Shown here: positions 38,139 through 50,927 of the stretch, one piece after another
How positions within the stretch are numbered: position 1 is the stretch's first letter
Layout of the letters: each line of letters starts with the position of its first letter
NCBI GenBank assembly: GCA_002914805.1
Contig: JXTB01000113.1
Coordinates: 737,582-801,581 of the forward strand
Reading direction: 5' to 3'
DNA length: 64,000 nt
From: Parasponia andersonii
Lineage: Eukaryota > Streptophyta > Magnoliopsida > Rosales > Cannabaceae
Notes under the pieces: generated by a model
What the model was told of the DNA's origin: nothing
What the model saw: the letters and a program-made list of their open reading frames with translations, nothing else
Databases searched by the model: none
Translations under genes and position numbers: made by a program

Positions 38139-38470
38139 GGCTACCGCCACCAGGGAGCTTCAGTTGTGAACGCTCTGAGGGTTTTGGTGGGGTTTTTCTA
38201 CTGAGTGACTGTGGGAAAGGGCGGGAGCGGACTCGGGTCACTCACTCACTCACTGACGGTTAAAACGAAACTTGAAGTTTTTGAAAAAAATAAAGAGGAA
38301 GAGAAAAACCTTGCTGGATACGTTGATCGCCGGGTTCGAACTTTAGAACTCGGATCAATAAAAGAGCAATGTGTACCATCAGGACAGCCCAATTTCTGTG
38401 GCACAACTGGAAGAAATAGTATTTCTTATATGTTTGATACACTTTTGTCTTTTGTGTTTTTATTTCTTTA
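38139..38470 (-). promoter_or_regulatory. 5' flank of NRPC1
   Basis: Sequence upstream of the NRPC1 start codon on the minus strand. The ATG lies in the context GTAGCCATGGCG, a good plant initiation context. A TCAC-repeat tract (CACTCACTCACTCACTGACG) at about 38238-38257 probably lies in the 5' UTR or core promoter. No TATA box is obvious. Confidence 0.35.
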
Positions 38471-41370
38471 AATGAAAGTAGTGGTGGGATCTCCTCAAAT
38501 TACTCAAAATTTTTTTTAATATTTTTCTTCTTTTTTTTTTTGGGTTTTGAACTTTTAAGAAATATTTAAAATTTTTGAATTATGTCAAAATTTCATTGAC
38601 ACTTCTAAAATTCAAAATATTTACAAAGGCATCACCTTTTGCTAGTCAAATTTGATAAAAAGAACGAGAAAAACAAATTTACTTTTGATATTAAATTTTT
38701 AATTTATGATTAAATCTTTGGTTAAAGTTAAAAATAATAAAATGTGGAAGTAACCATCAAGCAACACAAGGTGCAATAGATTTATTTTAGATTAGTTTAA
38801 ATTATAAAAAATATTCATAACGTAAGATCCATTAGTTTTGGAATTTATAATAGACGTGGGTTCTACCATTTTTGAGTTTGGGATTATTAATCTTATACCT
38901 TTGAATAGGATAAGTTATCTCACTCGCATGGTACTATTTTAGTATTGTAAATTATTTATCTCAATCACAAATTGACACCAAACATGAGTATAGGATAAAT
39001 AATTTCAATCTCAATCTTAATCGTATGTACCAAACAAGGCCTAAGTGGACATTTGCCCTACCATTTATAACGGAAAAAAAAAAAAAAAAAAAAAAGTGGA
39101 TTCATGTGCGCAACTATGTTGAAAAAATTAAATCGGTTGTACTCATCTGCTAAATTTCTAAGAGAAACCAAACAAAAATTTGATCCCATATTTAGTTGGT
39201 GCTTGGTTTACCAATTTTGGCTCAAATCCAACCAGTTCCATACCCTACCAAACTAAAATTTTCTTCAATTTTTTCAACTAAATCTGATCACAACCAATAA
39301 ACCAAAAAAATTAAAATGTTAACTTTAAAATACTTACTTCACTTTTCAATATATGGCTAAAGAAAAAAATACAATAACGGAAACAAGCATATTGTTTAAT
39401 TCTTAAAAGTTAAAAATATTTTGGGTTTTCAAGTAAATGCAAGGGAAAAGTTTATAAATACCCCTTTTTAAAACCATATTTCTATAAATATTCATTTTTT
39501 ATATTTATTTCATGAATACTCATTTTATTATAAATATAGACCTACATATGAAATGTATACCTTCGTACATTAAGTGTTTACCTTGGTATACATTTCATGA
39601 ATAAAAATCACACTAAAAATTAGCATACATTTCAAAATATATACCATAAATCAAATTTTTAATAAAAAATATAAACTATGGTAATATTTACATTATAAAT
39701 ATATATTGTTCATATTTTACATATGAAATATGTACCACATGAGTATAAATTTATATTATGAATTTATATCACTCATATTTTGCATATGAAATGTTTATCA
39801 TAAAAATAGATATTTTTGAAAAAAAAATATTTATAAAAACAAGTGTTGGTGTAAATTTCTCTAAATGCAAACCCAAAGTCCAAAAAATTAGAAAATGTTG
39901 GCTGAGCTAATTTATTTGAAAAATACTAGATTGGTGACTTGAGTAACATGATTAGTTACCTCATGTAATTTAACTAAATACCTAAGGTAACCCAATTAGT
40001 TAGTTATCATAAGTTGTTTTGACAAATTAAAGTTTTGACGAGATAATCTCAAGTCGTAAAAATTTGAATCTTTCTAAATAAACTTCTCAAAGTGATAATT
40101 TTTTTAAATAAATTCGATTTTTTTTTTAAATTAGACAATCTGAAATATTTTTCATTTTTTTAATTTTATCACATAAAGTCAAATGGAAAATTTTGACTTT
40201 ATATGGTAAATTTTCAAATAAAAATAAAAAATCTTAAATTTTAAAATTTTTTGAAAAATCTTAGATTTATTTAGAAAAAACACCTCTTTAGATATATTTT
40301 AAAAAATACAAACTTTTTACAAATTAAGTAGTTGCGTGAGGTAACTAGACAAGTTACTTAAGATAACAAGTCTGGTTTCCTCGGGTATCTTAATTGGTTA
40401 TCTCAAGTAACCTGATTAGTTACATCGAGAATGAAAGTACCAATTTTGAAGAAAACGTGACATTTTTTAACTTTTTGAAAGATGTTATTTTTCTAAATAC
40501 ACTTTAAAATGGTATATTTCTAAGTTAAGTCGGAACAAGATTTTTCAAATTTCCAGACTTTGGGCCTGGTTTTTATAAGAAGCCCAAGTCAAATTTTCTC
40601 ACCATGCCAAAAGTCCATCCAACTAACCAGTTAATTATTGAAAAAATTAGGTGGATGACAAATTTTTTAAATTGGTTTAAGTGGATGTTCATATTTTAAA
40701 ATTTATAGCTAAATGTCGACTTTTTAAAAAATTTCAATTGTAGAATATGTTGTTTCTTTTTTTATCAGTAAATGAGTTGGACATTTAACTATAAATTTAA
40801 CTTGGCCATATACTAAATTTTGGGTAAAAAAATAGTCAAATAACTACTTAGCCTTAATTATTCAACAACAAAAAAATTCTCCTATCTAGCTAGCTAATAA
40901 CTTATTAAGCGTTTCTATAAATAATTTCCTTTTTTTGATATCATTTTAATAAATGACCCTTTGTTTACACTTATTTAAAAAAGAGTCGTTTTATAATTTT
41001 ATTTTGATAAATAACTATTTTTTAGTTAATCTATTTTTTAGAAATCAAATTTTAAAAAATAAATCAATTTATACAAAATAAATAAATTTTCTAAAAATAA
41101 ATCGATATATTTTCATCTATTAAATATGAAAAATGGCTATTTTTCAAATATATTTTAAAATTCGGTCATTATTTAACAATATATAAAAAATAACCATTTT
41201 TCAAATAGTCATCCAAAATTTCGGCCATTTGGCTTAAAATCCCAAATATTAATTAGTTCATGCTACCGGTGCAACTTTGCATTGTATACATTTATGTTGG
41301 AGGTGATGATTTATGTTCTAGTATATAATAGCATTAGTTAATCTTCTCTACTGTAAGTCTCTATTCTCTA
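38471..41370. other. gene-free AT-rich intergenic DNA
   Basis: No coding sequence seen. Around 39480-39840 short phrases such as ATTTCATGAATA, TACATATGAAATGTATACC and TATACC recur in both orientations, suggesting decayed repeat DNA. At 39940-40430 the phrase GGTAACTA/TAGTTACC recurs several times, a smaller version of the motif zone described further on. Confidence 0.45.
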
Positions 41371-41374
41371 ATAA

Positions 41375-44300
41375 GGGGTTTTTAGACAAATACGGCAAAA
41401 AGGGGTTCTTCTTTGAAAAATACGGACAAGCCTTAAAAACTTGGAAAATACGGACTACAGAGCAAAACTTTTGAATAATACGACGTCTAATCTTTAAAAT
41501 ACAGCCTATGAGCACGTCTGACACGCTGTTTGCCAAAAAAGCAAATAAATGTGGAGAATAAAACGATGACAAGGCCTGTCATAACATATGCACGTATATT
41601 ACTTTTTTACTTTTTTAATCTCTTTTAGTCTTTTACAAATTTTCAGTTATTTTAAAAGGATTTTAGTTTCTTTATTTTTACAGTCTTTTTTAGCCTTTTT
41701 TATTATTTTGACCTATAATTTTGTTGCTAATTCAAATTTCTAATAGAGTTTACTTATTTTCGGATTTAACCAACTAAAAATTTCTATTTCATTGAAACGC
41801 ATCTTTTTTAATAAATTTTTAAATGTTAGACTTTAGATCAAATTAATTCTTTAGAAATTTTAAAACTGCTCATTTCAATTTCACGGATATTACAAGTAAT
41901 TTAGTAAGATATTTAAAGTATTTTTTAAAAAAATCTTTTTGATTATCTTTTCTTTGATACCATAAGTAGCCAGCTGAGATACCTATTATCACTTATGATT
42001 ACCTATAATTTAGTAATTTAGCCGGATATATATATCATTTTCTTTTCAAGTAATCTAAGTAGCATGAGTAACCTCTTAGGATACCTACGTTTACCTTTTA
42101 TATATTTTTTTCTTTTTTGGAAATAAAAAATTCCTAACATCATTCTCATAACCGGGATACCATAAGTAACACAATAAGATACTTATTATATTTTTTTTCC
42201 CAGTTTACTTAGATACTAAGGTATCTTGGTCGGATACTTATGGTAGCTTTTTGTTTTGTTGTTTTTTTTTTTCTTCTTTTCAAATTACATAAATACTATA
42301 GGCAATCTATTACGTGTGTTAAATATTTTTCCCCTTCAATTTACCTATATATTAAAGTTAACTGGTGGGATACCTATATTAACATTTTTTTTTTTTCTAA
42401 TTGAAGTGGATGCCATTAGTAATTTGGTAAGATATCTAGAATAAGCTCTATTTTTTTCCCCCTTGGAATTCTCATATGAGAGGCACAACTACAACAATTT
42501 TTAATATAAGAGATTTATAAGGAAACTATTGGTATCCAAGTAGGATACTTGTGGTAGCCATTGAGTTAATATTAAGAGATTGATTCATAGGTTTTTTTTT
42601 CTAAATTTATAAGAGAACCAAACTATGGGATAAAATATGTAAAAATAGTAAAATACCTATGATAATATTTTATTTTGTGTACTTTTGCCTTGTTTTCTTC
42701 ATCCTAATTTCACTTTTTTGAATCTAATTATATAAGATAACATTTTATTTTATTTTAGGATATTAGAAATTAAAACTTTTAATCACATTACGTACGTCTC
42801 ACATTATTTCAAAATGATATCACATTTAAAAAAAAATCAAAATTAATTCTTTTGCAATTTTTTTCATCAATAAAAAATGACCAACCACTCTTCATATTTC
42901 TCAAATGCTAGAGATGACCTAGTTAAGATACCTACAATAAATTTATAAGTTTTTTCTTTCATTTTTTTTCTAATTTGGAACAACTAACTCCCTTACAATT
43001 TACGGTTACCATATGTAATTTTGTATAATACTATTGGTAACCAAGTAAGAGATCGTCAGTAACCAAGTGAGATACCATCGGTAACCAAGTGGGTGATTGA
43101 CGAATATTCAAGTGGATGACCAATGGTAACTAAGTGATATTTGATTAATCATCAAGTAAGTGGGTGAATGAAGGTATCCAAGGTAACTTAGTATAATACA
43201 TATAGTAACTTGGCGCAATATCTATGGGTAACCTAATGGTATTTTTTTCCTTCAATTTTTATAATAGATAGTTGAATTTTTTAGGTAACTTGTATTGTTA
43301 CCGAAGTAACATGTGGAAATCATAATAAGATAGTTAGATACTTATAGTATTTTTTATTTCAATTTGCTGAGATATTATAGGTATTCTTATAAAATACATA
43401 TGATACCTACAAGTATTCTTATAAGATACTTATAATATTTTCAATTATTCTTGTAGATACTTATAATATATTTATGGTATCTATAAGAATACTTAGGGTA
43501 CTTATTGTAAATTTTGCAATAAGAACTTTCAACACTCATTCTCATATTCCATATACCTGGTAGGAAACTTGTGATAGTATTTTTTCTTTTAAATTTACCC
43601 GGAAACATAAATAACATAGTTGGATACTTATCTTAATCTTTTTTATTTTTTTTTTCCGTTTCCAATTTATCTGGATACCTATAAAATACTTATGATACCA
43701 TAAGTATTCTTATAAAATATTTATGATACCTATAAGAATACTTACAATATAAGAATACTTACAATATCATAAGTATCATACCTATGTGTATAATACTTAT
43801 GGTAAATTTTGTAATTATAAAACCCAATACACTCTAAACTCACGGATATTATAAGTACTAACAAGATTCTTTGAAAAATAAAAAATTGCTTTGTTTCTAT
43901 ATATATTTTTTAAAATGACTGTAACTGTATAAAAATTAGAAGGAATACAATTTTAATCAAAATAAATACGCACAATAACTTAATTTTTATTTTTGTTATC
44001 GATTTATGTGCCAGAAAAAAACTTGGTACTTTGGACATATACTTAAACAATGAGGATATTACTTAATTTGAAAGGTGAACATAAATATGTTTGATACTAT
44101 TAGTAATTGACGAAAAACTGAAAGAAATGATATTTAAAAATAGAAAATATGAGAATACTAACCTAAATAGATACATACAGCCAGCCAGTTTTGATTTTTG
44201 CTCAAGATTGATGTGCCAATGTTCTTTTTACGAAATTTTTTTTTATATTATAAAATTTAATTCCATCATCAACAATTTATTTCAAAAGCAAAACCAAAAA

Positions 44301-44606
44301 AAAATTGAAAAAGACAAGAGCGAGAAACAATTAATATAAAAGGACTAGAAAGAAAAGAAAAATGTTTGGCATTAATTTTTTTTTTTAAAATTTACTATAG
44401 GGGCTGTCAGTGACAAGTGACAAACCCGTTATTATTAAAACAAAAAAAAAAAAAACAAAAGAAAAAGAAATGAGAATGGAGAAAGGAGAAGCCTCACGCA
44501 CGGCCGTGTGAAAGTTAAGTCAGGCCGTATTTGTTTTTGTTTTGTGGTCCGTACACCGTATTTTTGTAACTTTTTTCACTAAAAACTGTATATAGTATAA
44601 TTCCCC
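41375..44606. mobile_element. possible non-autonomous terminal-inverted-repeat element
   Basis: The left end reads GGGGTTTTTAGACAAATACGG and carries several AATACGG copies within about 100 bases. The reverse complement of the right end begins GGGGAATTATACTATATACA, continues GTTTTTAGTG and then has AAAATACGG and AAATACGG copies. The similarity between ends is weak but matches in order (GGGG, TTTTTAG, AATACGG). There is no transposase ORF, and the interior is mainly a degenerate motif zone. No target duplication was identified, so boundaries are tentative. Confidence 0.3.
41950..43830. repeat. zone of degenerate GGTAAC / GATACC motifs
   Basis: Over nearly 2 kb, short phrases such as GATACCTAT, GGATACTTATGGTA, AAGTAACC, GGTAACCAAGTG and ATAAGTATTCTTATAAGATA recur every 15 to 60 bases in both orientations, with no fixed period. 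The best preserved part is 43020-43110 (GGTAACCAAGT three times). It is not a simple satellite and not coding. It may be a decayed minisatellite or the internal part of a transposon. Confidence 0.5.
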
Positions 44607-46930
44607 TTGCTTTAAACGAGTATGTATAGATCCGACGATCTATATATATAGGCCTGTCCAATACGATCAATGACTTTGTTTCGAGATCTAGACTAAAGTT
44701 GGGACCGAATTTAGGGCTGAGAGAGGATTGGACAAAAGAGTCGAATCCATTTTTTTAAGTTCTCTTCTCACGAGAGTTGAGTCAATTTAGTCCTAAACCT
44801 AGCAATATATATTTATTTTNTTTTCATAAATAAATTAAAATCATATTATTTTATATAATCATCATTTAAATTTATCTTTTATATTTTTGGAAATATTTAT
44901 TTATTTATAAATAAAATATAATTAGAACTATATTGAAAAAAGTTGTTATATTTACTTTATTTTAGTCATGTGTTGTACTAAATACAGTATAATACTAAAT
45001 AATATTATCTAATTCAATCTAATTTAGTAGTTCAGTCCAATCTAATTCAATCCAAACGAGCTAAATAAATTTAGTATTACCAAATTATAAATTATATATA
45101 TATATATATATATAAACTCATCTCCTTATGATAAAGTTATAATTACTGCATCTCATAGTACTATTGCGTTGTATATCAAAAGCATTGTAGGATAAGGAAC
45201 GAGCTGCTAGCTGGTGTGTCCAAATCCAAGCCATTCCCCCCTTTGAACAAAAGCAACACATGTATGTATACTAACTTAGCCGTAAAAGGATCTTATACAG
45301 TCATACATTAGTGTCATAGTAATTTAACACAAATATTCATGTATTTCTTTTCTCTACTTCACGAAATGAGTTGTCAGGAAAAATTGACAGTATACCTATA
45401 TGTACATACCAACAATGTATCAGAGGAAAAAAAAAAAAAACTAGACAGAGTAGAATTAACATAGAAAATTATGAAGCTAATTTGATAGCAAACGAATTTG
45501 GTATAAGAATTACCAATCGACATAGAGTTTGCCCAATAAGTTATAGTTGGCATAGAAGAACTAAGTCTATATGTATTATGTATGGTCAATTATCATGTTC
45601 GCAGCCAAAAAAGTGTTCTATCATATTCGAGTTTAAGGTTCACGATTGCATAATAAGGAAGTACTAATTATATCTAATGCCTAATATATATTTGATTATA
45701 TACATACAGGATCATTATCCCATAAGTATTTTTTTTAATCTATTTCTAGGTATATATTTTTTTAGCTATTAAATTATTATCTAATTATTGTAAAAATTTA
45801 AGCAGTTGGAAAAAAAAAACCTCTATATACTTTTTTAACCACGAAAATCAAGCCTAATTAATTTTAATTAAACAAAATAATATTTATATATATATATAGC
45901 TTAAAGAAAAAAAAAAAACTGGAAGGGGTGCCCATACATATATGATATATCTTTAATTTATTGTATTATATAACTCATCAAATTATAGCACACTTCCGAC
46001 AATAAAACGATAGTAATCCTTGGATTGCTTTGTCACCAAGATTAATATGGCTCATAATTCATGTAGACACTGTAATGATAGGGGTTAGGGGTGAATATTT
46101 TTTTTTGTTTTTTTTTCTTTTTTCAAATTGGAGTTTTTAAGTTTCGGATTGGAGGATATGGGAACGGATTACGAACGGAATCATTAACATTTTGAGGGTT
46201 GCTAAGTTCGGGATCATCTTTTTAACCCAGGAAAACATGAAATAATAATAAAAGAACATAGCATGTTTGGACTTTGGAGTGGGATATAAAAAATGGAAAC
46301 CGATTGGCTAGATTTTTTATATTGATTTGAAGTTGATTGGCTTTGGGATTTGGCCGGATTTACTTAGATTAGTCCATTAGTTTTGATGGAGGATTTTTAT
46401 TTTTTATTTTTAATTTTTTTTCGTTAAACAAATGGTAAAAGATAAATAATAAAAGCATCAAAATTGTAATGCAGGCACATCTCAAGTACTCACTTGCCAT
46501 CTACCCGTAGAATAGTCCTCTACCGCCCTAATCCAAATAAAATTATCTTGAAAACCAAAAGTTCATACAAAAGCCACGGAAAAAAAGGTTGACCATGTTA
46601 GACGAACCTCACAAAATATAAATATTTTTCTACAATTAATTACAGAATTCGTACAATTGTTTTCTTTTTCTCACGGTGCTTTGAGAGCATGTACAAATAA
46701 CTAGTGTTTATTTGGAGATTTTCCACTTTTGGCAGCAATGTTGATGAAGTGGGTCAAAATCAAGTACCTTACGAAGTACCTCGTGATGAAGCTTTGGGGA
46801 TATCATAGAAAATAAATATGATTTTAATAGGGAAGGTTTTGACACCTTGACTTGAAAAGGAGGGGTCGAGAGAATTTGATTGTCTTTGACACCACTCTAA
46901 AGTTGTTCTAACTACTGATCCTATCTATTC
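44607..46930. other. gene-free AT-rich DNA upstream of the laccase
   Basis: Contains an N at 44820, a TA repeat at about 45093-45113 and several poly-A/poly-T runs. ORFs at 45371-45667 and on the opposite strand show no recognisable domain. Distal laccase promoter elements may lie here but cannot be named. Confidence 0.45.
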
Positions 46931-46955
46931 AACTATAACTAGATTCAATTTCTGC

Positions 46956-47007
46956 ACCTAATCAACCAAAGAAGATCCTAAACCTTTTCCTTACTTCTCT
47001 ATATATA
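46956..47007 (+). promoter_or_regulatory. laccase core promoter: SMRE-like site and TATA box
   Basis: TATATATA at 47000-47007 lies 105 bases before the ATG at 47112, good spacing for a TATA box and a short 5' UTR. ACCTAAT at 46956-46962 fits the secondary-wall MYB-responsive element consensus ACC(A/T)A(A/C)(T/C), bound by MYB46/MYB83-type regulators (established). A seven-base degenerate motif is expected often by chance, so only its position near the TATA box of a lignin laccase makes it notable. Confidence 0.45.
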
Positions 47008-47111
47008 CACACTGCCTAAGAGCTCTGATCAACAACACACACTTGAGTGTTCCTATACATACATATATACAAATATTATACATCTTCACAAAAAGATAGA
47101 GATACAGATAA

Positions 47112-49364
47112 ATGGGTGCTCCTGATGGTCTTTCCTTACCAGCCTTTCTCAGAGTGTCTCTCTTCTTTTGCATGGCTATATATGCCATTCCTCAACATGT
47201 ATTTGCGGGCACAACAAGGCACTATAAGTTTGACGTATGTCTCAATATTTGAACTGCTAAATTTGTTTAGTTCTTATTTCCTTCTTTATCTTATTTATTT
47301 ATTAATAGCTTTTGTATTTTTTTTCTTTAGATCAAATTGCAAAAAGTGACAAGACTTTGTCACACAAAGAGCATTGTTACAGTAAATGGACAGTTTCCTG
47401 GACCCCGCATTGTAGCTAGGGAGGGTGACCGTCTACTTATCAAAGTGACCAACCATGTAAAAAACAACATTTCCATTCACTGGTAATTGAAAAAAAAAAC
47501 ATTATTTTAAATAAGAAAATGGAGTCCTTAACCTTAAGTCAATGGCTCTCATTTTAAAATCATCAATTCTTAATTAGTATATTTCTTCAAAACAGGCATG
47601 GCATTCGACAACTTCAAACAGGTTGGGCTGATGGGCCGGCGTATGTGACCCAATGCCCCATTCAAACAGGGCAGAGCTATGTGTACAATTTCACTATTAT
47701 AGGCCAGAGAGGGACCCTTTTTTGGCATGCTCACATATCATGGCTAAGAGCTACCGTCTATGGTCCCATAATCATTCTACCAAAGCTTGGCATTCCTTAC
47801 CCATTTACTGAACCCCGTAAAGAAGTTCCCATTATCTTTGGTAAGTTGAACATTACATTAAAATAGATAAGTATTCTTCTCACTCTTTTAAGTCAGTTTG
47901 CTAACCAAAGTAACAAATGCATGAATTTTATAGGAGAGTGGTGGAATGCAGATCCCGAGGCAGTCATCAACCAGGCTTTGCAAACTGGTGGGGGCCCAAA
48001 TGTCTCAGATGCCTATACCATTAATGGGCTCCCTGGCCCGTTGTATAATTGCTCGGCTAAAGGTACATTCACAATTTCACGTACATCAACGTAATCAATC
48101 ATATGTGGTTAGCCTGATTCGTATATACATTACAGTACTTATCGACATAATTGGATATTGCAGACACATTCAAGCTGAAGGTGAAACCAGGGAAGACATA
48201 TCTTCTCCGCTTAATCAACGCTGCACTGAATGATGAGCTCTTTTTCAGCATAGCAAACCACACACTCAAAGTGGTTGATGTTGATGCTGTTTATGTCAAG
48301 CCTTTTGAAACTGATACCATTCTCATAGCCCCTGGCCAGACCACAAATGTTCTTTTAAAGACCCAGTCCCAATTCCCAAATGCCACATTTTTCATGACTG
48401 CTAGGCCATACGTGACAGGTCTTGGCACCTTTGACAACTCTACTGTTGCAGGAATCCTAGAATATGAATTTCCATCCAAAACTCCTCACTCAACTCTCCC
48501 AATCAAGAAACTTCAACTCTTCAAGCCAATCCTGCCAGCTCTAAACGACACGTCGTTCGCAACAAAATTCACTAACAAACTTCGCAGCTTAGCCAATGCT
48601 CAGTTCCCAGCTAATGTGCCTCAAAAGGTTGATAAAAGATTTTTCTTCACGGTGGGACTAGGAACAAGCCCATGCCAACATAACAAAACATGTCAAGGAC
48701 CCAATGGGACAATGTTTGCCGCTTCAGTTAACAACGTTTCTTTTGCACTTCCAAACACTGCCCTTCTCCAAGCACATTTCTTTGGACAATCAAATGGGGT
48801 TTATAGTCCAAACTTTCCAACTAGTCCCATAATCCCATTTAACTATACAGGAAACCCACCAAACAACACAATGGTGGGGAATGGAACAAAGCTAGTGGTT
48901 CTTCCATTCAACACAAGTGTAGAGTTGGTCATGCAAGATACCAGCATTCTTGGTGCTGAAAGCCATCCTCTCCATCTTCATGGATTTAATTTCTTTGTTG
49001 TTGGACAAGGCTTTGGGAACTTTGACCCAAATAATGACCCTCCAAACTTCAATTTGGTTGATCCTGTAGAAAGAAACACCGTGGGTGTGCCTTCTGGTGG
49101 GTGGGTTGCTATAAGGTTCTTAGCAGATAACCCGGGTGAGTTATTTTAATCAAGATAATTATATTAAGATTGTGTAGTTACACGTTAATTGTTAATCATC
49201 TTGCATTTTAAATGAATAACCACGTGTCGGCAGGTGTATGGTTCATGCATTGTCACTTGGAGATTCACACAAGCTGGGGCTTGAAGATGGCCTGGCTAGT
49301 CTTAGATGGAAAGTTGCCCAATCAGAAATTGCTCCTTCCACCAGCTGATCTTCCCAAATGTTGA
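47112..49364 (+). CDS. LAC17: secreted laccase, LAC17 type
   Basis: Apoplastic multicopper oxidase that oxidises monolignols with O2 during lignin polymerisation (family knowledge). Exons 47112-47234, 47331-47482, 47596-47840, 47934-48062, 48164-49135 and 49234-49364 join in frame to 583 aa (Arabidopsis LAC17 about 577). The first 33 or so residues form a signal peptide, followed by TTRHYKF. Copper ligands are complete: HWHG (91-94), WHAH (135-138), HPLHLHG (484-490) and [14 protein letters not shown] (546-559). Cupredoxin blocks [16 protein letters not shown] and [10 protein letters not shown] are present, with many Asn-X-Ser/Thr sites. It ends PPPADLPKC, as LAC17 does in my recollection. 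FWHAH replaces the commoner WYHAH next to the copper histidine. A miR397-like site lies in exon 5. Close paralogues of the LAC2/4/17 group cannot be fully excluded. Confidence 0.94.
48213..48233 (+). promoter_or_regulatory. miR397-like target site in laccase exon 5
   Basis: The 21 bases AATCAACGCTGC followed by ACTGAATGA pair with miR397 (remembered as UCAUUGAGUG then CAGCGUUGAUG) except at the first target base and at one G:G mismatch opposite miRNA position 6. It encodes the conserved INAALNDE block, where miR397 is known to cut plant laccase mRNAs. The mismatch in the 5' part of the miRNA may weaken regulation unless the local miR397 differs. Confidence 0.6.
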
Positions 49365-50780
49365 TTTTTCTACCGACTCCGCTCCTTGATTTTTTTAACT
49401 ATAAACAATTCTATTTATTTTGTGATTCATTTTGTTTCATTCTTCGCACTAATTTTCGGCTTTGTTGTATTGGAAGAGTTAAATTTCAATAATGGCTGTT
49501 TTATCCATGTTAAGTTGAGATGAGGAAAAGAGTGGAATGTTTCTTCTGTAAGACTCGTGAACTAAATACTGGAGAAATTTTAAATATAAATTTAACTACA
49601 AAGATTCAAGTATAATTTAAATACTACCTTTTTTCTTTTTCATTTTTGTAAAGAAATTTAGTGTCATTTAATGAATTTTCACCAATATATTCATACGATT
49701 TGGATGAGATTTTTTTTCATGTAACAAATTCGTTGTTTACCCTAATCATATACAATTATATTCAATTTGTCAAATCATAACAATAAGACAACAAAACTAC
49801 AAATCCCAACTCCAATTCAATTATGATTCATTATCTTATTTGGATGTACATAAGGTAAAAAAAAAATTCAGAATTATTTTAGTATTAGTTTTCAAGATAA
49901 AAGTAGAAATAAATATAGTTTGAAACTTTTATTGAAGTATGGTTTAGAGAACAATTTGTATTTCATGATACAAAATTTTATTTTATTTTTTTCAAAATAA
50001 AAAATCTTCTATTATAAAAAAGTTATATCTTTTATAATAATAGATTCTATTGGAAAAAGAGATTCTCCAACTAAATTCACTTATCATCCAATAATTTTGC
50101 TAAATCATGTATCGTATTTTAGCATCATCAGACATATGTTTAACTAAAACACTAGAAAAATCGGACAATAAACTAATTATATCCAACAATAGATAATCAT
50201 ATTAGATTTATTTATATATATAACCTATGTGATTTTAGTAAATTAATATTATATTTATCAATATTAATTAAATAGTTTAATAATATTAAGTGTATTTAAA
50301 TTTCTATTGGTCAATAAAGAGTTCTCTTTCAAAATAATATAACTCTTCATGAATAGACATATCTGATGGAAAAGAGTTGTAACTCTTCATGAACAGACAT
50401 ATCTGATAGAAAATATATCATGAAATATTTAAATGAAATCTGGTCCTCTCTCCAACCATTATCAGAATTATACATATTCCATCATTAAACGTATTATTAT
50501 TAAGTATTGAGGGTTAAAAGAGAGAAACTAGAATTCTACATAAAAATTATTTGGTAGTTTAAAGTTCAATTATAATAGATCCAAGTATGTCTATTGCCTA
50601 TATTTTAATTGTGAAAATCGTGAATTCTAAGATTATTTGAGATTATTAATTGTATGCATATTAGAGTTTGCATAATTAAGAAAAACTTATATGTGGTATC
50701 AAAGCTATGTTTACGAACTTATGATTTTCTATCACAATAAAATTTTCTAGTTATGTTTTTTCATTTAAGTTTTCTAGACA
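49365..50780. other. laccase 3' flank and AT-rich spacer
   Basis: The first 200 bases probably hold the laccase 3' UTR. The rest is AT-rich with no ORF. A 40-bp tandem duplication starts TAACTCTTCATGAA at 50340 and TAACTCTTCATGAA again at 50380. Confidence 0.5.
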
Positions 50781-50785
50781 TGTAA

Positions 50786-50786
<1 letters not shown>

Positions 50787-50827
<41 letters not shown>

Positions 50828-50841
50828 AATTCTTCATAATC

Positions 50842-50877
<36 letters not shown>

Positions 50878-50891
50878 AATTCTTCATAATC

Positions 50892-50923
<32 letters not shown>
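50787..50923. repeat. three (TA)n tracts separated by copies of one spacer
   Basis: TA runs at about 50787-50823, 50844-50873 and 50894-50923 are separated by two identical spacers, GTTGAATTCTTCATAATCGTG (first 20 bases shared exactly), giving a higher-order unit of about 50 bases. Likely arose by unequal exchange or slippage. ORFs rich in Tyr-Ile here are artefacts. Confidence 0.85.

Positions 50924-50927
<4 letters not shown>

Noticed and set aside
38205..38471. 88-aa plus-strand ORF upstream of NRPC1
   Set aside because: Overlaps the NRPC1 promoter and 5' UTR on the other strand, with no domain; likely chance.
45371..45667. 98-aa plus-strand ORF upstream of the laccase
   Set aside because: No domain, poly-Lys run from a poly-A tract and no codon bias; treated as chance.
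47047..47349. Alternate-frame 100-aa ORF over laccase exon 1
   Set aside because: The frame starting at 47112 gives the signal peptide and joins to exon 2 with laccase sequence; this frame reads through intron 1.
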